NCBI GenBank assembly: GCA_025210455.1
Contig: JAOARQ010000002.1
Span: 124,001 to 188,000 of the forward strand
DNA length: 64,000 nucleotides
From: Pelagimonas sp.
GTDB taxonomy: Bacteria > Pseudomonadota > Alphaproteobacteria > Rhodobacterales > Rhodobacteraceae
Reading direction: 5' to 3'
Shown: positions 1 to 9,840 of the stretch, piece by piece
Position numbering within the stretch: the first letter of the stretch is position 1
Layout of the letters: each line of letters begins with the position of its first letter
Program-made: the position numbers and the translations under genes
The notes under the pieces: model-generated
Told to the model about the DNA's origin: nothing
The model's database searches: none
What the model saw: the letters and a program-made list of their open reading frames with translations, nothing else

Positions 1-296
1 GCCTGCAAGGGCTGGCCGACAAACATGCGGCCATCGGTGATGTGCGCGGCAAAGGCCTGTTCCTGGGTGCAGAGCTGGTGCAGGATCGTGACAGCCGCAC
101 CCCATGGGATGAGGCCAAAGTGCAGGCCGTCGTTGCTGATTGCGCGGCGCAGGGCGTGATCATCGGTGCCACCAACCGTTCGGTTCCCGGCTATAACAAC
201 ACGCTGTGCTTCTCGCCTGCGCTGATCGCCACCAAGGATGACATCGACCAGATCGTTGGTGCCGTGGATGAGGCATTGGGCCGTGTTGGCGCATGA
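1..296 (+). CDS. Class-III PLP aminotransferase, C-terminal fragment
   Basis: The frame is open from the left edge (first full codon at base 3) to a TGA, so only about 97 C-terminal residues are inside the window. The segment DVRGKGLFLGAEL is the RGxGLxxGxEL stretch of the small domain of class-III (omega-type) aminotransferases, and the tail SPALIATKDDIDQIV fits the last helix of that fold. The catalytic lysine and substrate-reading residues lie outside, so the amino donor cannot be named. Its stop overlaps the start region of the following acetyltransferase gene, suggesting the two are co-transcribed. Confidence 0.8.
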   Translation, partial: LQGLADKHAAIGDVRGKGLFLGAELVQDRDSRTPWDEAKVQAVVADCAAQGVIIGATNRSVPGYNNTLCFSPALIATKDDIDQIVGAVDEALGRVGA

Positions 297-987
297 TACA
301 AACGCCCTGGGGCAACCCATTGGCAAACCATTGGACGGGGAATTTCCCCGTCCTTACCCACCGCATGTGCAATTGTCAGGGCACTACGGATCGCTTGTTC
401 CCCTGACCAAAGACCATGCTGAGGGCCTGCATATCGCCTTTTCAGAGGCTCCCGATATTTCCGGCTGGACCTATCTGCCAATTGATCCCTGGCCTGATCT
501 GGCTGCCGCGCAACGCTGGTGTGATCAGGCGCAAGACAGCCGCGATCCGCAGTTTTACACTATCCTTGATCAGAATGCCCGCCCCAGCGGGTTTTGTTCA
601 CTGCTGCGTATCACGCCAGACAGCGGCTGTATCGAGGTGGGGTTTATCCACTTTGCCTATCGCTTGCAGCGCACCGCGCTGGCCACCGAAGCAATGTACC
701 TGCTGATGCGCCATGTCTTTGATGATCTGGGCTATCGTCGGTATGAATGGAAATGTGATGCGCTCAACGCCCCGTCCAAAGCGGCAGCGCAGCGGCTGGG
801 GTTTTCTTACGAAGGGCTGTTTCGTCAGGCCACCCACTACAAAGGGCGCAATCGCGATACCGCGTGGTTTTCCATTCTTGACCACGAATGGCCCGCCTTG
901 AAAACCGCATTTGAGCAGTGGCTGGCACCGGAAAACTTCGATGATGACAGCCTGCAACGCCAAAGCTTGAACAACTTTCGCGGGTAA
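283..987 (+). CDS. GNAT family N-acetyltransferase (RimJ/RimL type)
   Basis: About 234 residues. The order of elements fits the RimJ/RimL-like group: an N-terminal NALGQPIG segment common to this alphaproteobacterial subfamily, then SGFCSLLRI and the acetyl-CoA binding strand/helix region (EVGFIHFAYRLQRTALATEA), followed by YRRYEWKCDALNAPSKAAA with the conserved N-x-x-S helix start, and a C-terminal HYKGRNRDTAWFSI strand. The frame is open further upstream, but the conserved part begins just after a GTG at 283, which has GAGG nine bases before it; an ATG at 268 is the alternative. The acceptor (protein N-terminus, aminoglycoside or small amine) is unknown. Confidence 0.8.
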   Translation: MLAHDTNALGQPIGKPLDGEFPRPYPPHVQLSGHYGSLVPLTKDHAEGLHIAFSEAPDISGWTYLPIDPWPDLAAAQRWCDQAQDSRDPQFYTILDQNARPSGFCSLLRITPDSGCIEVGFIHFAYRLQRTALATEAMYLLMRHVFDDLGYRRYEWKCDALNAPSKAAAQRLGFSYEGLFRQATHYKGRNRDTAWFSILDHEWPALKTAFEQWLAPENFDDDSLQRQSLNNFRG

Positions 988-991
988 CAAA

Positions 992-1015
992 AAAGGGCCG
1001 CCAAAGCGACCCTTT
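992..1015. terminator. Bidirectional hairpin terminator between convergent genes
   Basis: A ten-base stem (one internal mismatch) with a CAAA loop, flanked by A-runs on the left and T-runs on the right, sits between the convergent acetyltransferase and HU genes and can serve both. Confidence 0.75.
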
Positions 1016-1036
1016 CACATTCATTCCGATCAGGAA

Positions 1037-1327
1037 TTAACCGTTCACAGCGTCTTTCAGAGCCTTGGCAATGGTCATTTTGACCTGCTTGTCGGCTTCT
1101 TTCTTGAACTGCTCACCAGTGGCGGGGTTCCGCACCATGCGCTCAGGACGTTCACGGCAATAGATTTTGCCTACGCCCGGAAGGGTCACCGCGCCACCAC
1201 CTGCAACTTCCGAGGTGATGATGTCGATGATGGAATCCAAAGCCGTACCTGCGGTCTTCTTGTCAGCTTCCATTTTCTCGGCCAGTGCAGCAACCAGCTG
1301 AGTCTTTGTCATGGGCTTGTTCGCCAT
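1037..1327 (-). CDS. hupB: HU family DNA-binding protein
   Basis: A 96-residue histone-like nucleoid protein that dimerises and bends DNA. The N-terminal helices (MTKTQLVAALAEKM, then TALDSIIDIITSEVA) and the beta-arm with the signature VTLPGVGKIYCRERPERMV and RNPATGEQ are clear; RNPxTGE is the DNA-intercalating arm of HU/IHF proteins, and the proline that wedges between base pairs is present. The length is normal for an HU protein. It stands alone between a terminator and its own upstream region, as usual for highly expressed nucleoid genes. The lack of an IHF-type extension favours HU over IHF. Confidence 0.93.
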   Translation of the reverse strand: MANKPMTKTQLVAALAEKMEADKKTAGTALDSIIDIITSEVAGGGAVTLPGVGKIYCRERPERMVRNPATGEQFKKEADKQVKMTIAKALKDAVNG

Positions 1328-1458
1328 TTCATGGTCTCCTTAACTGCCCAAGTCTTTGGGCCTGTGTGGCGAAATAAAACCGTATGTGGAGGGGAAACAC
1401 AATAATCTGCGGCTCCAAACCCCAATAAAACATGCGGATTCAGCATTATTTCACCGCG

Positions 1459-2943
1459 TCACAGGAAGGCTGTCTCTTCAAAGCTACGCAATTTCCGGCT
1501 GTGGATGCGCTCAAGTGGCATTTCCCGCAGAATCTCCATCGCGCGAATCCCTATCATCAGGTGTCGGGCGACCTGAGTCTTGTAGAAATCCGATGCCATG
1601 CCGGGCAGTTTCAGCTCACCGTGCAGCGGTTTGTCTGACACACAAAGCAAGGTTCCATAAGGCACGCGAAAGCGAAATCCATTGGCGGCGATGGTCGCGC
1701 TTTCCATGTCAAGCGCGATCGCCCGCGACTGGCTCAGCCTCTGCACCGGGCCGCTGGTCTCGCGCAACTCCCAGTTGCGGTTGTCCACCGACGCCACGGT
1801 ACCGGTGCGCATCAGGCGTTTCAGCTCATAGCCTTGCAGTTGAGTTTCACCGGCCACCGCCTGTTCCAGCGCAATCTGAATTTCCGCCAGCGCCGGAATC
1901 GGCACCCAGACAGGCAGATCTGCATCCAGCACCTTGTCTTCGCGCAGATAGGCATGGGCCAGCACAAAATCCCCAAGCGATTGCGAATTGCGCAGCCCGG
2001 CACAGTGACCCACCATCAGCCAGGCATGGGGCCGCAGCACCGCAATGTGATCCGTCGCGGTTTTCGCATTCGACGGCCCCACCCCGATGTTCACCAGTGT
2101 AATCCCACCGCCATTCTTGCGCTTCAGGTGATAGGTCGGCATCTGCGGCAAGCGTTCGGGGTCCTGGATCTTGGCTTTGGGATCGGTGATCTCAATATTG
2201 CCTGAACTTACAAAGCTGTCATAGCCGCTGTCAGGATCCGCCAGCTGGGCGCGGGCATAGGCTTCGAACTCTGAGACATAGAACTGATAGTTGGTGAACA
2301 GCACGTGGTTCTGAAAATGCTCAGGATCGGTGGCGGTGTAATGCGCCAGACGGGCCAGCGAGTAATCCACGCGCTGCGCCGTAAAAGGGGCCAGCGGCGC
2401 CGGTTCGCCCGGTGCGCCTTCCCAGACACCATTCACGATGTCATCATTGGTGGTGTCCAGATCCGGCACATCAAAGACATCGCGCAGCGGAAAGCTGCCC
2501 GCCCCTTCCTGCGGCACGTTCAGATCCGGGAAATTCGCCACGGCGAAATGCACCGGCATCGGCGTATCAGACGGCCCGATCAGAACCTTGACCCCGTGAT
2601 TGCACATCAGCAGATCAATCTGTTGCATCAGATAGTGACGGAACATACGCGGGCGGGTGACAGTGGCGGCGTAGGTGCCCGGCTCAGACACATGACCAAA
2701 GCTCAGGCGCGTATCCGCCTTGGAATAGGTTGTCGTGGTCAGGCGCACCTCGGGATAAAAGGCACGCACGCGGGTGCCTGGATGGCCTGAGGACATGGCA
2801 ACGAGAAAACGATCTTTCAGAAATACGGCCGCTTCGTCGTAAAGTTCGCACAGCCGCTCAACTGCGGCTTCGGCAGAATCAAAAAGCTCGGGGGCATAGG
2901 TATTCGGGCTGACAATATCCAGCGGTGCGGTTTGGTCCTGCAT
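1459..2943 (-). CDS. amn: AMP nucleosidase
   Basis: A 494-residue enzyme hydrolysing AMP to adenine and ribose 5-phosphate, a purine-pool control step. The N-terminal regulatory domain (about residues 1-180) carries the conserved LNVPQEGAGSFPLRDVFDVP; the C-terminal nucleoside-phosphorylase-like domain includes TLVNIGVGPSNAKTATDH and the purine-binding GHCAGLRNSQSLGDF, with ALDMESATIAANGFR holding the conserved Glu-Ser pair of the phosphorylase fold. Length agrees with the Escherichia coli enzyme (about 484). The ATG has a GGAGAAGAAAG ribosome site. It is divergent from the next gene across a 221-base region. Confidence 0.93.
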   Translation of the reverse strand: MQDQTAPLDIVSPNTYAPELFDSAEAAVERLCELYDEAAVFLKDRFLVAMSSGHPGTRVRAFYPEVRLTTTTYSKADTRLSFGHVSEPGTYAATVTRPRMFRHYLMQQIDLLMCNHGVKVLIGPSDTPMPVHFAVANFPDLNVPQEGAGSFPLRDVFDVPDLDTTNDDIVNGVWEGAPGEPAPLAPFTAQRVDYSLARLAHYTATDPEHFQNHVLFTNYQFYVSEFEAYARAQLADPDSGYDSFVSSGNIEITDPKAKIQDPERLPQMPTYHLKRKNGGGITLVNIGVGPSNAKTATDHIAVLRPHAWLMVGHCAGLRNSQSLGDFVLAHAYLREDKVLDADLPVWVPIPALAEIQIALEQAVAGETQLQGYELKRLMRTGTVASVDNRNWELRETSGPVQRLSQSRAIALDMESATIAANGFRFRVPYGTLLCVSDKPLHGELKLPGMASDFYKTQVARHLMIGIRAMEILREMPLERIHSRKLRSFEETAFL

Positions 2944-3164
2944 TCTTTCTTCTCCATTTTCGGGAGAAAGTGACAGGTTGTCGCGTATGGTTCAAGCGAC
3001 AGTAAATTGTCAGCATCATTACATTTGTACAACAAAGATAGACCACCATTGGGGGCTTGGGCGAAATACTGTCCTTTGGGCGCCGCCCGCGCGTGTGGTT
3101 TTCCCGAAAAAGGGTTTTGGAAATCCCCTTGCCTTTGCCGTGCCATCAGACCACCTAATGGTGT

Positions 3165-4013
3165 ATGACACACAGACTTTTGACATTGGGCCATGGCTAT
3201 AGCGCGCAGGCACTGGCCAGATTGGTGCAGGCCGAAGGATGGCATGTGATGGGCAGCCACCGCGACCCAGAGCGTGCGGATATTCTGCGCGCACAGGGTG
3301 TTGAGCCGATCCTATGGGACAGGCCCGCGCTGGAAGCGGCGCTTGCGCGGGCGGATCATGTGCTTGTCTCTGCCGGGCCGGGGAATCACGGTGATCCATC
3401 TTTGCCCCTGTTGCGCGACGCCCTGGGCGCGCAGGCCAGCACGCTGCGCTGGGTGGGCTATCTGTCGACAACCGGTGTCTATGGGGATCATGATGGGGCC
3501 TGGGTGGACGAAACCACCCCCCTGACCCCCAGCACCAAACGCGGCAAGGCGCGGGTTGCTGCCGAGCAGGACTGGCAATCCATCCCAGACCTGCCACTGC
3601 ATATCTTTCGGCTGGCAGGTATTTATGGGCCGGGGCGCGGTCCATTCAGCAAGGTGCGCAATGGCACGGCACGCCGTATTCTCAAACCCGGACAAGTGTT
3701 CAGCCGCATTCATATCGACGATATCGCTCAGGTTCTGTTTGCCTCGACGCAGAAACCACGACCGGGGGGAATCTATAACGTCTGTGACGATGACCCGGCC
3801 CCGCCCCAGGATGTGCTATCGCTGGCGGCAGATCTGTTGAACATGCCCGCCCCCCCGGCAGTTGATTTCGACAAGGCTGATCTAGGCCCCATGGCACGCA
3901 GCTTTTATGCTGAAAACAAACGTGTCTCTAATGGGCTTTTGGCATCAGAGCTGGGGGTGACTCTGAAATACCCAAGCTACACATCCGGCCTGCCCGCCCT
4001 GTTGGACAGTTAA
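3165..4013 (+). CDS. NAD(P)-dependent SDR/epimerase family protein (YeeZ-like)
   Basis: A 282-residue extended short-chain dehydrogenase-like protein. The N-terminal dinucleotide motif is LTLGHGYSAQALA; the mid-region STTGVYGDHDGAWVDE is the active-site Ser/Tyr strand of epimerase-like SDRs, FRLAGIYGPGRGP follows, and HIDDIA is a conserved C-terminal substrate-domain motif. These place it with YeeZ-type NAD-epimerases whose substrate is not known. It is followed after one base by an ExoD-family gene, so the two are probably co-transcribed, but no shared pathway is evident. Confidence 0.8.
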   Translation: MTHRLLTLGHGYSAQALARLVQAEGWHVMGSHRDPERADILRAQGVEPILWDRPALEAALARADHVLVSAGPGNHGDPSLPLLRDALGAQASTLRWVGYLSTTGVYGDHDGAWVDETTPLTPSTKRGKARVAAEQDWQSIPDLPLHIFRLAGIYGPGRGPFSKVRNGTARRILKPGQVFSRIHIDDIAQVLFASTQKPRPGGIYNVCDDDPAPPQDVLSLAADLLNMPAPPAVDFDKADLGPMARSFYAENKRVSNGLLASELGVTLKYPSYTSGLPALLDS

Positions 4014-4014
4014 G

Positions 4015-4605
4015 GTGGACCCGACCCCGCATAGGCTTGTGGATCTGCTAGAGACCATGCGCCCCGCCGAAGGAGCCAGTCGTGTGTCGGTGGGCGATAT
4101 TATTTCGCGCATCGGGGGTCGATCGATTCCGGCAGTGATTTTGGTGCCGGCGCTGGTACTGGTTTCGCCGATTTCCGGCATTCCCGGCACACCAACTTTG
4201 GGGGCGCTGATCATCATTCTGTGCACCCTGCAATCCTTTGCAGGCCATCGCCATCTTTGGTTGCCCTCTGTGCTGACACGCCGAAATGTCAGCGCCGAGC
4301 AGATGAGCAAAGCCTTGGATTGGCTGCAAAAACCGGCGGGCTGGATTGACCGGCACAGCCACGGGCGGTTCCGCCTCCTGACCGCTGGCCCCTTTCGGCT
4401 GATCACCTATATTGTCGTGCTGCTTCTGGCCTGCTCCTGGCCGTTTATGGAGCTCTTGCCGTTTTTCACATCCTTCAGCGCCAGCGCCGTATCGCTGATG
4501 ATGTTTGGCCTGATGACCCGCGACGGGGCCTATCTGGTTGCGGGATATATGCTGGCAGGGCTGGTCTACCTCACCCTGCTCAGCGTGGCATTGGGGCTGG
4601 TTTAG
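4015..4605 (+). CDS. ExoD family membrane protein
   Basis: A 196-residue protein starting at a GTG directly after the preceding stop. The N-terminal part ([20 protein letters not shown]) and the hydrophobic block [20 protein letters not shown] are hallmarks of the ExoD family, with three or four further membrane segments to the C terminus. ExoD was first described in Sinorhizobium as needed for exopolysaccharide production and alkali tolerance; its biochemical role is unknown. Its stop codon overlaps by four bases the stop of the convergent dxs gene, so transcription of the two collides here. Confidence 0.82.
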   Translation: MDPTPHRLVDLLETMRPAEGASRVSVGDIISRIGGRSIPAVILVPALVLVSPISGIPGTPTLGALIIILCTLQSFAGHRHLWLPSVLTRRNVSAEQMSKALDWLQKPAGWIDRHSHGRFRLLTAGPFRLITYIVVLLLACSWPFMELLPFFTSFSASAVSLMMFGLMTRDGAYLVAGYMLAGLVYLTLLSVALGLV

Positions 4606-6527
4606 GCCTGTTTGTTTAAACTGGCGACGCCCAAAACCGACAGCACTTTAGCCTCAATATGTTCAGCGTTCATGGCGGCGCTGTCGTACATGGCGCGTGG
4701 GCTGGCGTGATCAATGAAGGTATCGGGCAGCACCATCGATCGGAACCGCAAGCCATGGTCGAACACGCCCTCATCGGACAACAGTTGCGCGACAAGGCTG
4801 CCAAAGCCCCCTACGGCGCCTTCTTCAATGGTGATCAGCGCCTCATGGTCGGCGGCAAGTTGCAAGATCAGTTCGCGATCCAGCGGTTTTGCAAAGCGCG
4901 CGTCGGCCACGGTGGGTGTGATCCCCCTGGCGCGCAGGCTTTCGGCGGCTTTCAGGCTTTCCCCCAGCCGGGTGCCAAAAGATAGGATAGCAACGCGCGC
5001 GCCCTCTTGCACGATCCGGCCTTTGCCGATCTGCAGCACCTCACCGCGGTCCGGCATGGTCACACCTTCGCCTTCGCCACGGGGATAACGGAAGGCAATC
5101 GGCCCGTCATCATAGGCGGCGGCGGTGGCAACCATGTGTTTCAGTTCCGCCTCATCGGCGGCGGCCATGACAACCATGCCCGGCAGGTTCGACATAAAGG
5201 CGATGTCATACGATCCCGCATGTGTGGCGCCGTCGGCCCCCACGAGCCCCGCGCGATCAATGGCAAATCGTACCGGCAGGCGCTGAATGGCCACGTCGTG
5301 TACCACCTGATCATAACCGCGCTGCAAAAAGGTCGAATACATGGCGCAAAAGGGTTTCATCCCGCCAGCCGCCAGCCCTGCAGAAAAAGTCACCCCATGC
5401 TGTTCCGCGATCCCCACATCAAAGCAGCGGCTTGGATAGCGGTCTGCAAACAGATCAAGCCCGGTGCCATCGGGCATGGCGGCGGTCACCGCGCAGATCT
5501 GCGGGTCTTCGGCCGCCTCTTGCAACAGCGCATCGGCAAACACCTTGGTATAGCTGGGCGCGTTTGAGGGCGCCTTTTTCTGCTTGCCGGTCACCACATC
5601 GAATTTCGCCCGCGCATGGCCGCGATCAGGCGAATTTTCCGCGTGGTGATAGCCCTTGCCCTTTTGCGTCAGCGCATGAATCAGGATCGGCCCGGTCGCG
5701 CGCTGACGCACCGTGCGCAGCACCGGCAGCAGCTGGTCCAGATCATGGCCATCAATCGGCCCCAGATAGCTAAAGCCCAGCTCTTCGAACAGGGTGCCAC
5801 CCACTGTCATGCCCTTTAGCATTTCCTTGGCACGCTTAGCCCCTTCGCGGAAGGGCTCGGGCAGCAGGCTGACCGCACCTTTGGCGGCGGCTTTGAAATC
5901 CTGAAAGGGCGCTTCGGCGTATAACCGGCTGAGATAGCTCGACAAAGCCCCGGTTGGTGGAGCGATGGACATATCGTTGTCATTGAGGATGACAATCATT
6001 CGTTTGCCCAGATGGCCCGCGTTGTTCATCGCCTCAAAGGCCATACCCGCGCTCATGGAGCCATCGCCGATCACGGCAATCGCATCGCCATGGCCGGTAT
6101 CACAACTGCCGCCCAGATCCCGTGCCACAGCAAACCCCAGCGCAGCGCTGATCGAGGTGGAACTATGCCCGGCTCCAAAACAGTCATAGGGGCTTTCAGA
6201 GCGCTTGGTAAAGCCTGACAGCCCCCCTTCGGTGCGCAGGGTGCGAATGCGATCGCGCCGCCCGGTCAGAATCTTATGCGGGTAACACTGGTGGCTCACG
6301 TCCCAGATAATTTTATCACGCGGGCTGTCGAAAATCGCGTGTAGCGCCACGGTCAGTTCCACCACACCAAGACCCGCCCCAAGGTGGCCACCGGTTTCAG
6401 ACACGGCCGAAATGGTCTCTTCGCGCAACTCATGCGCCAGTCGCACCAGTTCCGCATCCGAGAACTGTTTCAGATCTGCGGGGGACTGGACCTTATCCAG
6501 CAAAGGGGTTGTCGGGCGGTCAGACAT
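4602..6527 (-). CDS. dxs: 1-deoxy-D-xylulose-5-phosphate synthase
   Basis: A 641-residue thiamine-diphosphate enzyme that condenses pyruvate and glyceraldehyde 3-phosphate, the entry step of the MEP isoprenoid pathway. The catalytic His region ([16 protein letters not shown]), the [14 protein letters not shown] motif and the TPP/Mg motif [18 protein letters not shown] with ILNDNDMSI are all present, followed by the pyrimidine-domain [16 protein letters not shown] and a transketolase C-terminal domain with [11 protein letters not shown]. Length is typical. It is the last gene of the operon deacetylase-like, xseB, ispA, dxs, so two consecutive isoprenoid supply steps are transcribed together. 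Confidence 0.96.
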   Translation of the reverse strand: MSDRPTTPLLDKVQSPADLKQFSDAELVRLAHELREETISAVSETGGHLGAGLGVVELTVALHAIFDSPRDKIIWDVSHQCYPHKILTGRRDRIRTLRTEGGLSGFTKRSESPYDCFGAGHSSTSISAALGFAVARDLGGSCDTGHGDAIAVIGDGSMSAGMAFEAMNNAGHLGKRMIVILNDNDMSIAPPTGALSSYLSRLYAEAPFQDFKAAAKGAVSLLPEPFREGAKRAKEMLKGMTVGGTLFEELGFSYLGPIDGHDLDQLLPVLRTVRQRATGPILIHALTQKGKGYHHAENSPDRGHARAKFDVVTGKQKKAPSNAPSYTKVFADALLQEAAEDPQICAVTAAMPDGTGLDLFADRYPSRCFDVGIAEQHGVTFSAGLAAGGMKPFCAMYSTFLQRGYDQVVHDVAIQRLPVRFAIDRAGLVGADGATHAGSYDIAFMSNLPGMVVMAAADEAELKHMVATAAAYDDGPIAFRYPRGEGEGVTMPDRGEVLQIGKGRIVQEGARVAILSFGTRLGESLKAAESLRARGITPTVADARFAKPLDRELILQLAADHEALITIEEGAVGGFGSLVAQLLSDEGVFDHGLRFRSMVLPDTFIDHASPRAMYDSAAMNAEHIEAKVLSVLGVASLNKQA

Positions 6528-6542
6528 AGAACCTCCGGTCGC

Positions 6543-7418
6543 TCAGTTGCTGCGCGAGATAACGAAGCGCGCTGCATCCCGCAAGCAATCCGCTGTCGCA
6601 CCATATACAGATAGGCTATCACAGGCCTGTTGCACCAATTCGGATGCGCGGCGTTTCGCCTCGTCCATACCCAGAAGCGAGACAAAGGTCGCCTTGCCGC
6701 GGTCGGCATCTTTGCCAACGGCCTTGCCCATGGTGGTGGCGCAGCCTTCGACATCCAGAACATCATCCCAGATCTGAAAGGCCAGACCCAGCGCATCACC
6801 ATAGGCCTGCAGATGGCGGGGATCTTCCCCACACATACGTGCGCCGGCACAGGTCGACCAGGTGATCAGCGCACCGGTCTTGCCGGCCTGCAAATCAATG
6901 ATCTGATCCAACGTCAGAGGCACATCGGCGGTTTCGGCAGCGATATCCTTGGCCTGGCCGCCGACCATCCCGGCCACACCCGAGGCCTGCGCCAATGTTC
7001 TGGTCAGGTCGACAATCGCAGAAGCGGAAAGCCCTGAGGTTGCAACCAGTTCAAACGCAAGGGTCTGAAGCGCATCGCCCGCCAGAACCGCCGTCGCCTC
7101 ATCCCATTTGCGATGCACCGTGGGCTGGCCCCGGCGCATATCGTCATCATCCATACAGGGCAGATCGTCATGCACCAGACTATAGGCGTGCAGGCATTCG
7201 ATACTGGCCGCAATTGGACGCGCCTGTTGAGGCGAAAGATCGTGCAGCCGCGCAGTTTCAAGCACAAAGAACCCACGCAGCGCTTTGCCGCCCTGCACAG
7301 CATAGCTCATGGCCTCGGCAATCATCCCTTGATGGGTTGCAAGCGCCATCTCAAGGCCTGTGGCAACCTCTTGCCGCGCCTCTTGCAGCGCGTCCTGAAA
7401 CAATCGCGGCTGCGCCAT
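6543..7418 (-). CDS. ispA: Farnesyl/geranyl diphosphate synthase (polyprenyl synthetase)
   Basis: About 291 residues. The first Asp-rich motif is [15 protein letters not shown] (DDx4D, the bacterial short-chain form) and the second is [11 protein letters not shown] (DDxxD); GGKALRGFF near the N terminus holds the conserved Lys/Arg that bind the pyrophosphates. It elongates isopentenyl diphosphate with allylic diphosphates to the C10-C15 level. I prefer the ATG at 7418 because a GGGGGG run precedes it; a GTG 21 bases upstream is an alternative. It sits between xseB and dxs with gaps of a few bases, the usual arrangement in this family of bacteria. Confidence 0.93.
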   Translation of the reverse strand: MAQPRLFQDALQEARQEVATGLEMALATHQGMIAEAMSYAVQGGKALRGFFVLETARLHDLSPQQARPIAASIECLHAYSLVHDDLPCMDDDDMRRGQPTVHRKWDEATAVLAGDALQTLAFELVATSGLSASAIVDLTRTLAQASGVAGMVGGQAKDIAAETADVPLTLDQIIDLQAGKTGALITWSTCAGARMCGEDPRHLQAYGDALGLAFQIWDDVLDVEGCATTMGKAVGKDADRGKATFVSLLGMDEAKRRASELVQQACDSLSVYGATADCLRDAARFVISRSN

Positions 7419-7445
7419 CACGCCCCCCTGTACCGTCACAGCGTC

Positions 7446-7688
7446 TTACAGCCCTTCGACGGGTTTCAGCCCCGCCGGATTGCCATCGCTGTCCAGCGTA
7501 ATCGCCGCAACCTTTTCTTCGGCCTCTTTCAGCTTGGTTTCGCAGCGCTTTTTCAGTAGCGCCCCGCGTTCGTACAGCTTGATCGACTCTTCCAGCGCAA
7601 CATCACCGCGTTCCAGCTGGCCCACAACCTTTTCCAATTCGGTCATGGCCTGTTCAAAGCTCATATCTTGTACTGCGATTTCGCTCAT
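7446..7688 (-). CDS. xseB: Exodeoxyribonuclease VII small subunit
   Basis: An 80-residue XseB protein. The diagnostic motif SFEQAMTELEKVVGQLERGDVALEESIKLYERG is seen in order (here only outlined: FEQAM, LEKVV, LERGDV, LEESIKLYERG), followed by the coiled-coil C-terminal half. It combines in several copies with XseA to degrade single-stranded DNA; xseA is not in the window. The start overlaps the stop of the upstream deacetylase-like gene by four bases, indicating translational coupling. Confidence 0.94.
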   Translation of the reverse strand: MSEIAVQDMSFEQAMTELEKVVGQLERGDVALEESIKLYERGALLKKRCETKLKEAEEKVAAITLDSDGNPAGLKPVEGL

Positions 7689-8608
7689 TTGCCCGCCTCC
7701 AAAAGTCCTTCAACATGTGCCCGGCCCGAAGCCGTCAGCGCGGCCAGATCATAACCGCCCTCAAGGGTCGAGACCACCCGCCCCTGACAGCATTCCCGTG
7801 CAACATCACAAAGCTGATCGGTGATCCAGCGGAAATCGTCAACCGTCCAGTTCAGATTGGCCAGAGGATCGTCCTGATGGGCATCGAAGCCAGCGGAAAT
7901 CAGAATCAGTTCTGGCTGATAAGCGCGCAATCGCGCCAGCGCCGGGCCATAGGCCACGCGCATCTCAGCCCCACCTGAACCGGGTGGCAAAGGCAAGTTC
8001 AGGATATTGTCCGAAGCCCCACGTTCCTGCGCAGACCCGGACCCCGGCCAAAGCGGGCTTTGATGTGATCCGATGAACAGGCTACGCGGCTCGCTCCACA
8101 GCAGATCCTGTGTACCATTGCCGTGATGCACATCGAAATCGACCACCGCCACCCGCTGAAGGCCGTGGTGATCCAAAGCATATTTTGCCCCGATGGCGAT
8201 ATTACCAAACAGGCAAAACCCCATAGGTGTCTCGCGTTCGGCGTGATGACCAGGTGGGCGCATGGCACAAAAGGCATTGGCCACATGCCCTGCCAGTACG
8301 AGATCAATGGCCTTTAGAACTGCACCAACACCGCGCCGCGCGGCCTGCAGTGACCCGGAGGACAGCCATGTATCTTCGTCCAGACGCCCATGCCCCGTAT
8401 CGGGGATCGCCGCCGTGATCCGATCCACATAGGCCTGCGGGTGACAGCGCAACAGCGCCTCATCCTCAGCCAACGGGGCGGAAATGCGTTCCAGATCAAG
8501 CTCCTGTAACCCATGCAGTAGATGCTCCAGACGGGCCACCCGTTCGGGATGGCCCGCGGGCGTTACATGATCCAGACCATCCGCATGTGTGATCAACGCT
8601 GTCGCCAA
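7685..8608 (-). CDS. Histone deacetylase/AcuC-like amidohydrolase
   Basis: A 307-residue zinc hydrolase of the arginase-deacetylase fold. Seen motifs: RPPGHHAER (tandem His of the charge relay), VDFDVHHGNGTQ (metal-binding Asp and His), and ISAGFDAHQDDPLANL (second metal Asp). Bacterial members deacetylate acetylpolyamines or other acetylated small molecules, or acetyl-lysine as AcuC does; the sequence does not tell which. It is the first gene of the operon that continues with xseB, ispA and dxs. A polyamine-type transporter lies a few kilobases away, but linkage of function is only a guess. Confidence 0.88.
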   Translation of the reverse strand: MATALITHADGLDHVTPAGHPERVARLEHLLHGLQELDLERISAPLAEDEALLRCHPQAYVDRITAAIPDTGHGRLDEDTWLSSGSLQAARRGVGAVLKAIDLVLAGHVANAFCAMRPPGHHAERETPMGFCLFGNIAIGAKYALDHHGLQRVAVVDFDVHHGNGTQDLLWSEPRSLFIGSHQSPLWPGSGSAQERGASDNILNLPLPPGSGGAEMRVAYGPALARLRAYQPELILISAGFDAHQDDPLANLNWTVDDFRWITDQLCDVARECCQGRVVSTLEGGYDLAALTASGRAHVEGLLEAGK

Positions 8609-8638
8609 AGCGCCCTCCCCTAGTGTCAGAAATTCGGA

Positions 8639-9340
8639 TTAATCCGGTGCCAGCATATAGCCTGCACCGCGCACGGTTTGCAGATATCGCGGCTGTTTCG
8701 GATCATTTTCCAGCTTGCGACGCAAACGGGTGATCTGAACATCAACGGCGCGTTCCTGCGCCTGCCCTTTGTCGCGCCCCAGCTCTTCAACCAGTTTTGT
8801 GCGGCTTAACGGTTCCCCCGGGCAACCGGAAAAGATCCGCATCAACTGGCTTTCGGTGGCCGTCAGGCGCACCAGTTCTTCACCGCGCCACATCTCGCCG
8901 CGTTCGACATCATAACGCACATCGCCCAAAGCCAGAAGTTTTGGAAAGGCCTCTTCGACCTGCACCTCGGGCATACGTCGCAAAACAGCATTGATGCGCA
9001 GCAAAAGTTCTTTGGGTTCAAAAGGTTTGGCCAAATAGTCATCTGCCCCTGCTTCAAGCCCGGCGATCCGATCATCGGTTTCCGCACGAGCCGTCAGCAA
9101 AAGGATCGGTGTCTGGCTGGTTTCCCGAATACCACGCGTCAGGCTAATGCCGTCTTCGCCCGGCATCATCACATCAAGGATGATCATATCGAAATCCAGG
9201 CCAGACAGCAGGCGGCGCGCATGAGAGGCATCCCGGGCGGCACTGACCAGAAAACCATTTCTAATCAGAAACTTCTGCAACAAACCGCGAATACGTTCGT
9301 CATCGTCAACAATCAGCAGATGGGCCTCAGCCTCAGCCAT
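8639..9340 (-). CDS. petR: OmpR-family response regulator PetR
   Basis: A 233-residue regulator: receiver domain with the acidic pocket LIVDDDER, phosphoacceptor Asp about residue 56 in MIILDVMMPGEDG, LLLTARAE, and conserved Lys in YLAKPFEPKEL, followed by a winged-helix domain ending in TRLRRKLENDPKQPRYLQTVRGAGYML. It overlaps the upstream MarR-type gene by one base. In Rhodobacter capsulatus the same pair (petP, petR) lies before the cytochrome bc1 genes; here petABC is not next to it. No histidine kinase is nearby, so its phosphodonor is unknown. Confidence 0.85.
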   Translation of the reverse strand: MAEAEAHLLIVDDDERIRGLLQKFLIRNGFLVSAARDASHARRLLSGLDFDMIILDVMMPGEDGISLTRGIRETSQTPILLLTARAETDDRIAGLEAGADDYLAKPFEPKELLLRINAVLRRMPEVQVEEAFPKLLALGDVRYDVERGEMWRGEELVRLTATESQLMRIFSGCPGEPLSRTKLVEELGRDKGQAQERAVDVQITRLRRKLENDPKQPRYLQTVRGAGYMLAPD

Positions 9341-9840
9341 TATCGTGCCTCCCGCATTTTATGATAGTGGCGACGCATCTCTGGATCCATCATTGCTTCC
9401 AACACCTTTCTAAAGCCGGACACAGCCTCTGGCCCGGCCTGCCGATAGGCCAAACGCATTCTTGCGCGCTGTGCTTCGGACAGGTCATGCTCTAACGCCT
9501 GCCCTGCCTCAGTCAGATACAGATGTCGTTCCCGTTTGTCCAAGCGTCCGACGCGACTTTCCACCAACCCATCTTCGATCAGGGTGCGTAGCACTCGGTT
9601 CAAACTTTGCTTGGTAACGCCAAGGATCGACAGAAGGTTGTTAACCGTCGTACCCGGTGCGCCGTTAATAAAGTGCAAAGCGCGATGGTGCGCGCGCCCA
9701 TAACTCATATCGGACAGGATGCGATCAGGATCAGCGGTGAACCCGCGATAGGCGAAAAACATCGCCTCAATCCCCTGCCGCAGTTGATCGTCGGTTAGAA
9801 ATAGTAGGCTTTCCCCCTGCCCGCTTTGTCGATCAACCAT
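9340..9840 (-). CDS. petP: MarR-family regulator PetP
   Basis: A 166-residue MarR-type winged-helix protein. The DNA-binding core reads MSYGRAHHRALHFI, NLLSILGVTKQSLNRVLRTL (recognition helix) and GLVESRVGRLDKRERHLYL (beta wing with DKR). It is the first gene of the petP-petR operon. In Rhodobacter capsulatus PetP acts together with PetR as an essential pair affecting bc1-complex expression; transfer of that role here is by homology and order. It is divergent from ilvE across about 150 bases that must hold both promoters. Confidence 0.8.
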   Translation of the reverse strand: MVDRQSGQGESLLFLTDDQLRQGIEAMFFAYRGFTADPDRILSDMSYGRAHHRALHFINGAPGTTVNNLLSILGVTKQSLNRVLRTLIEDGLVESRVGRLDKRERHLYLTEAGQALEHDLSEAQRARMRLAYRQAGPEAVSGFRKVLEAMMDPEMRRHYHKMREAR

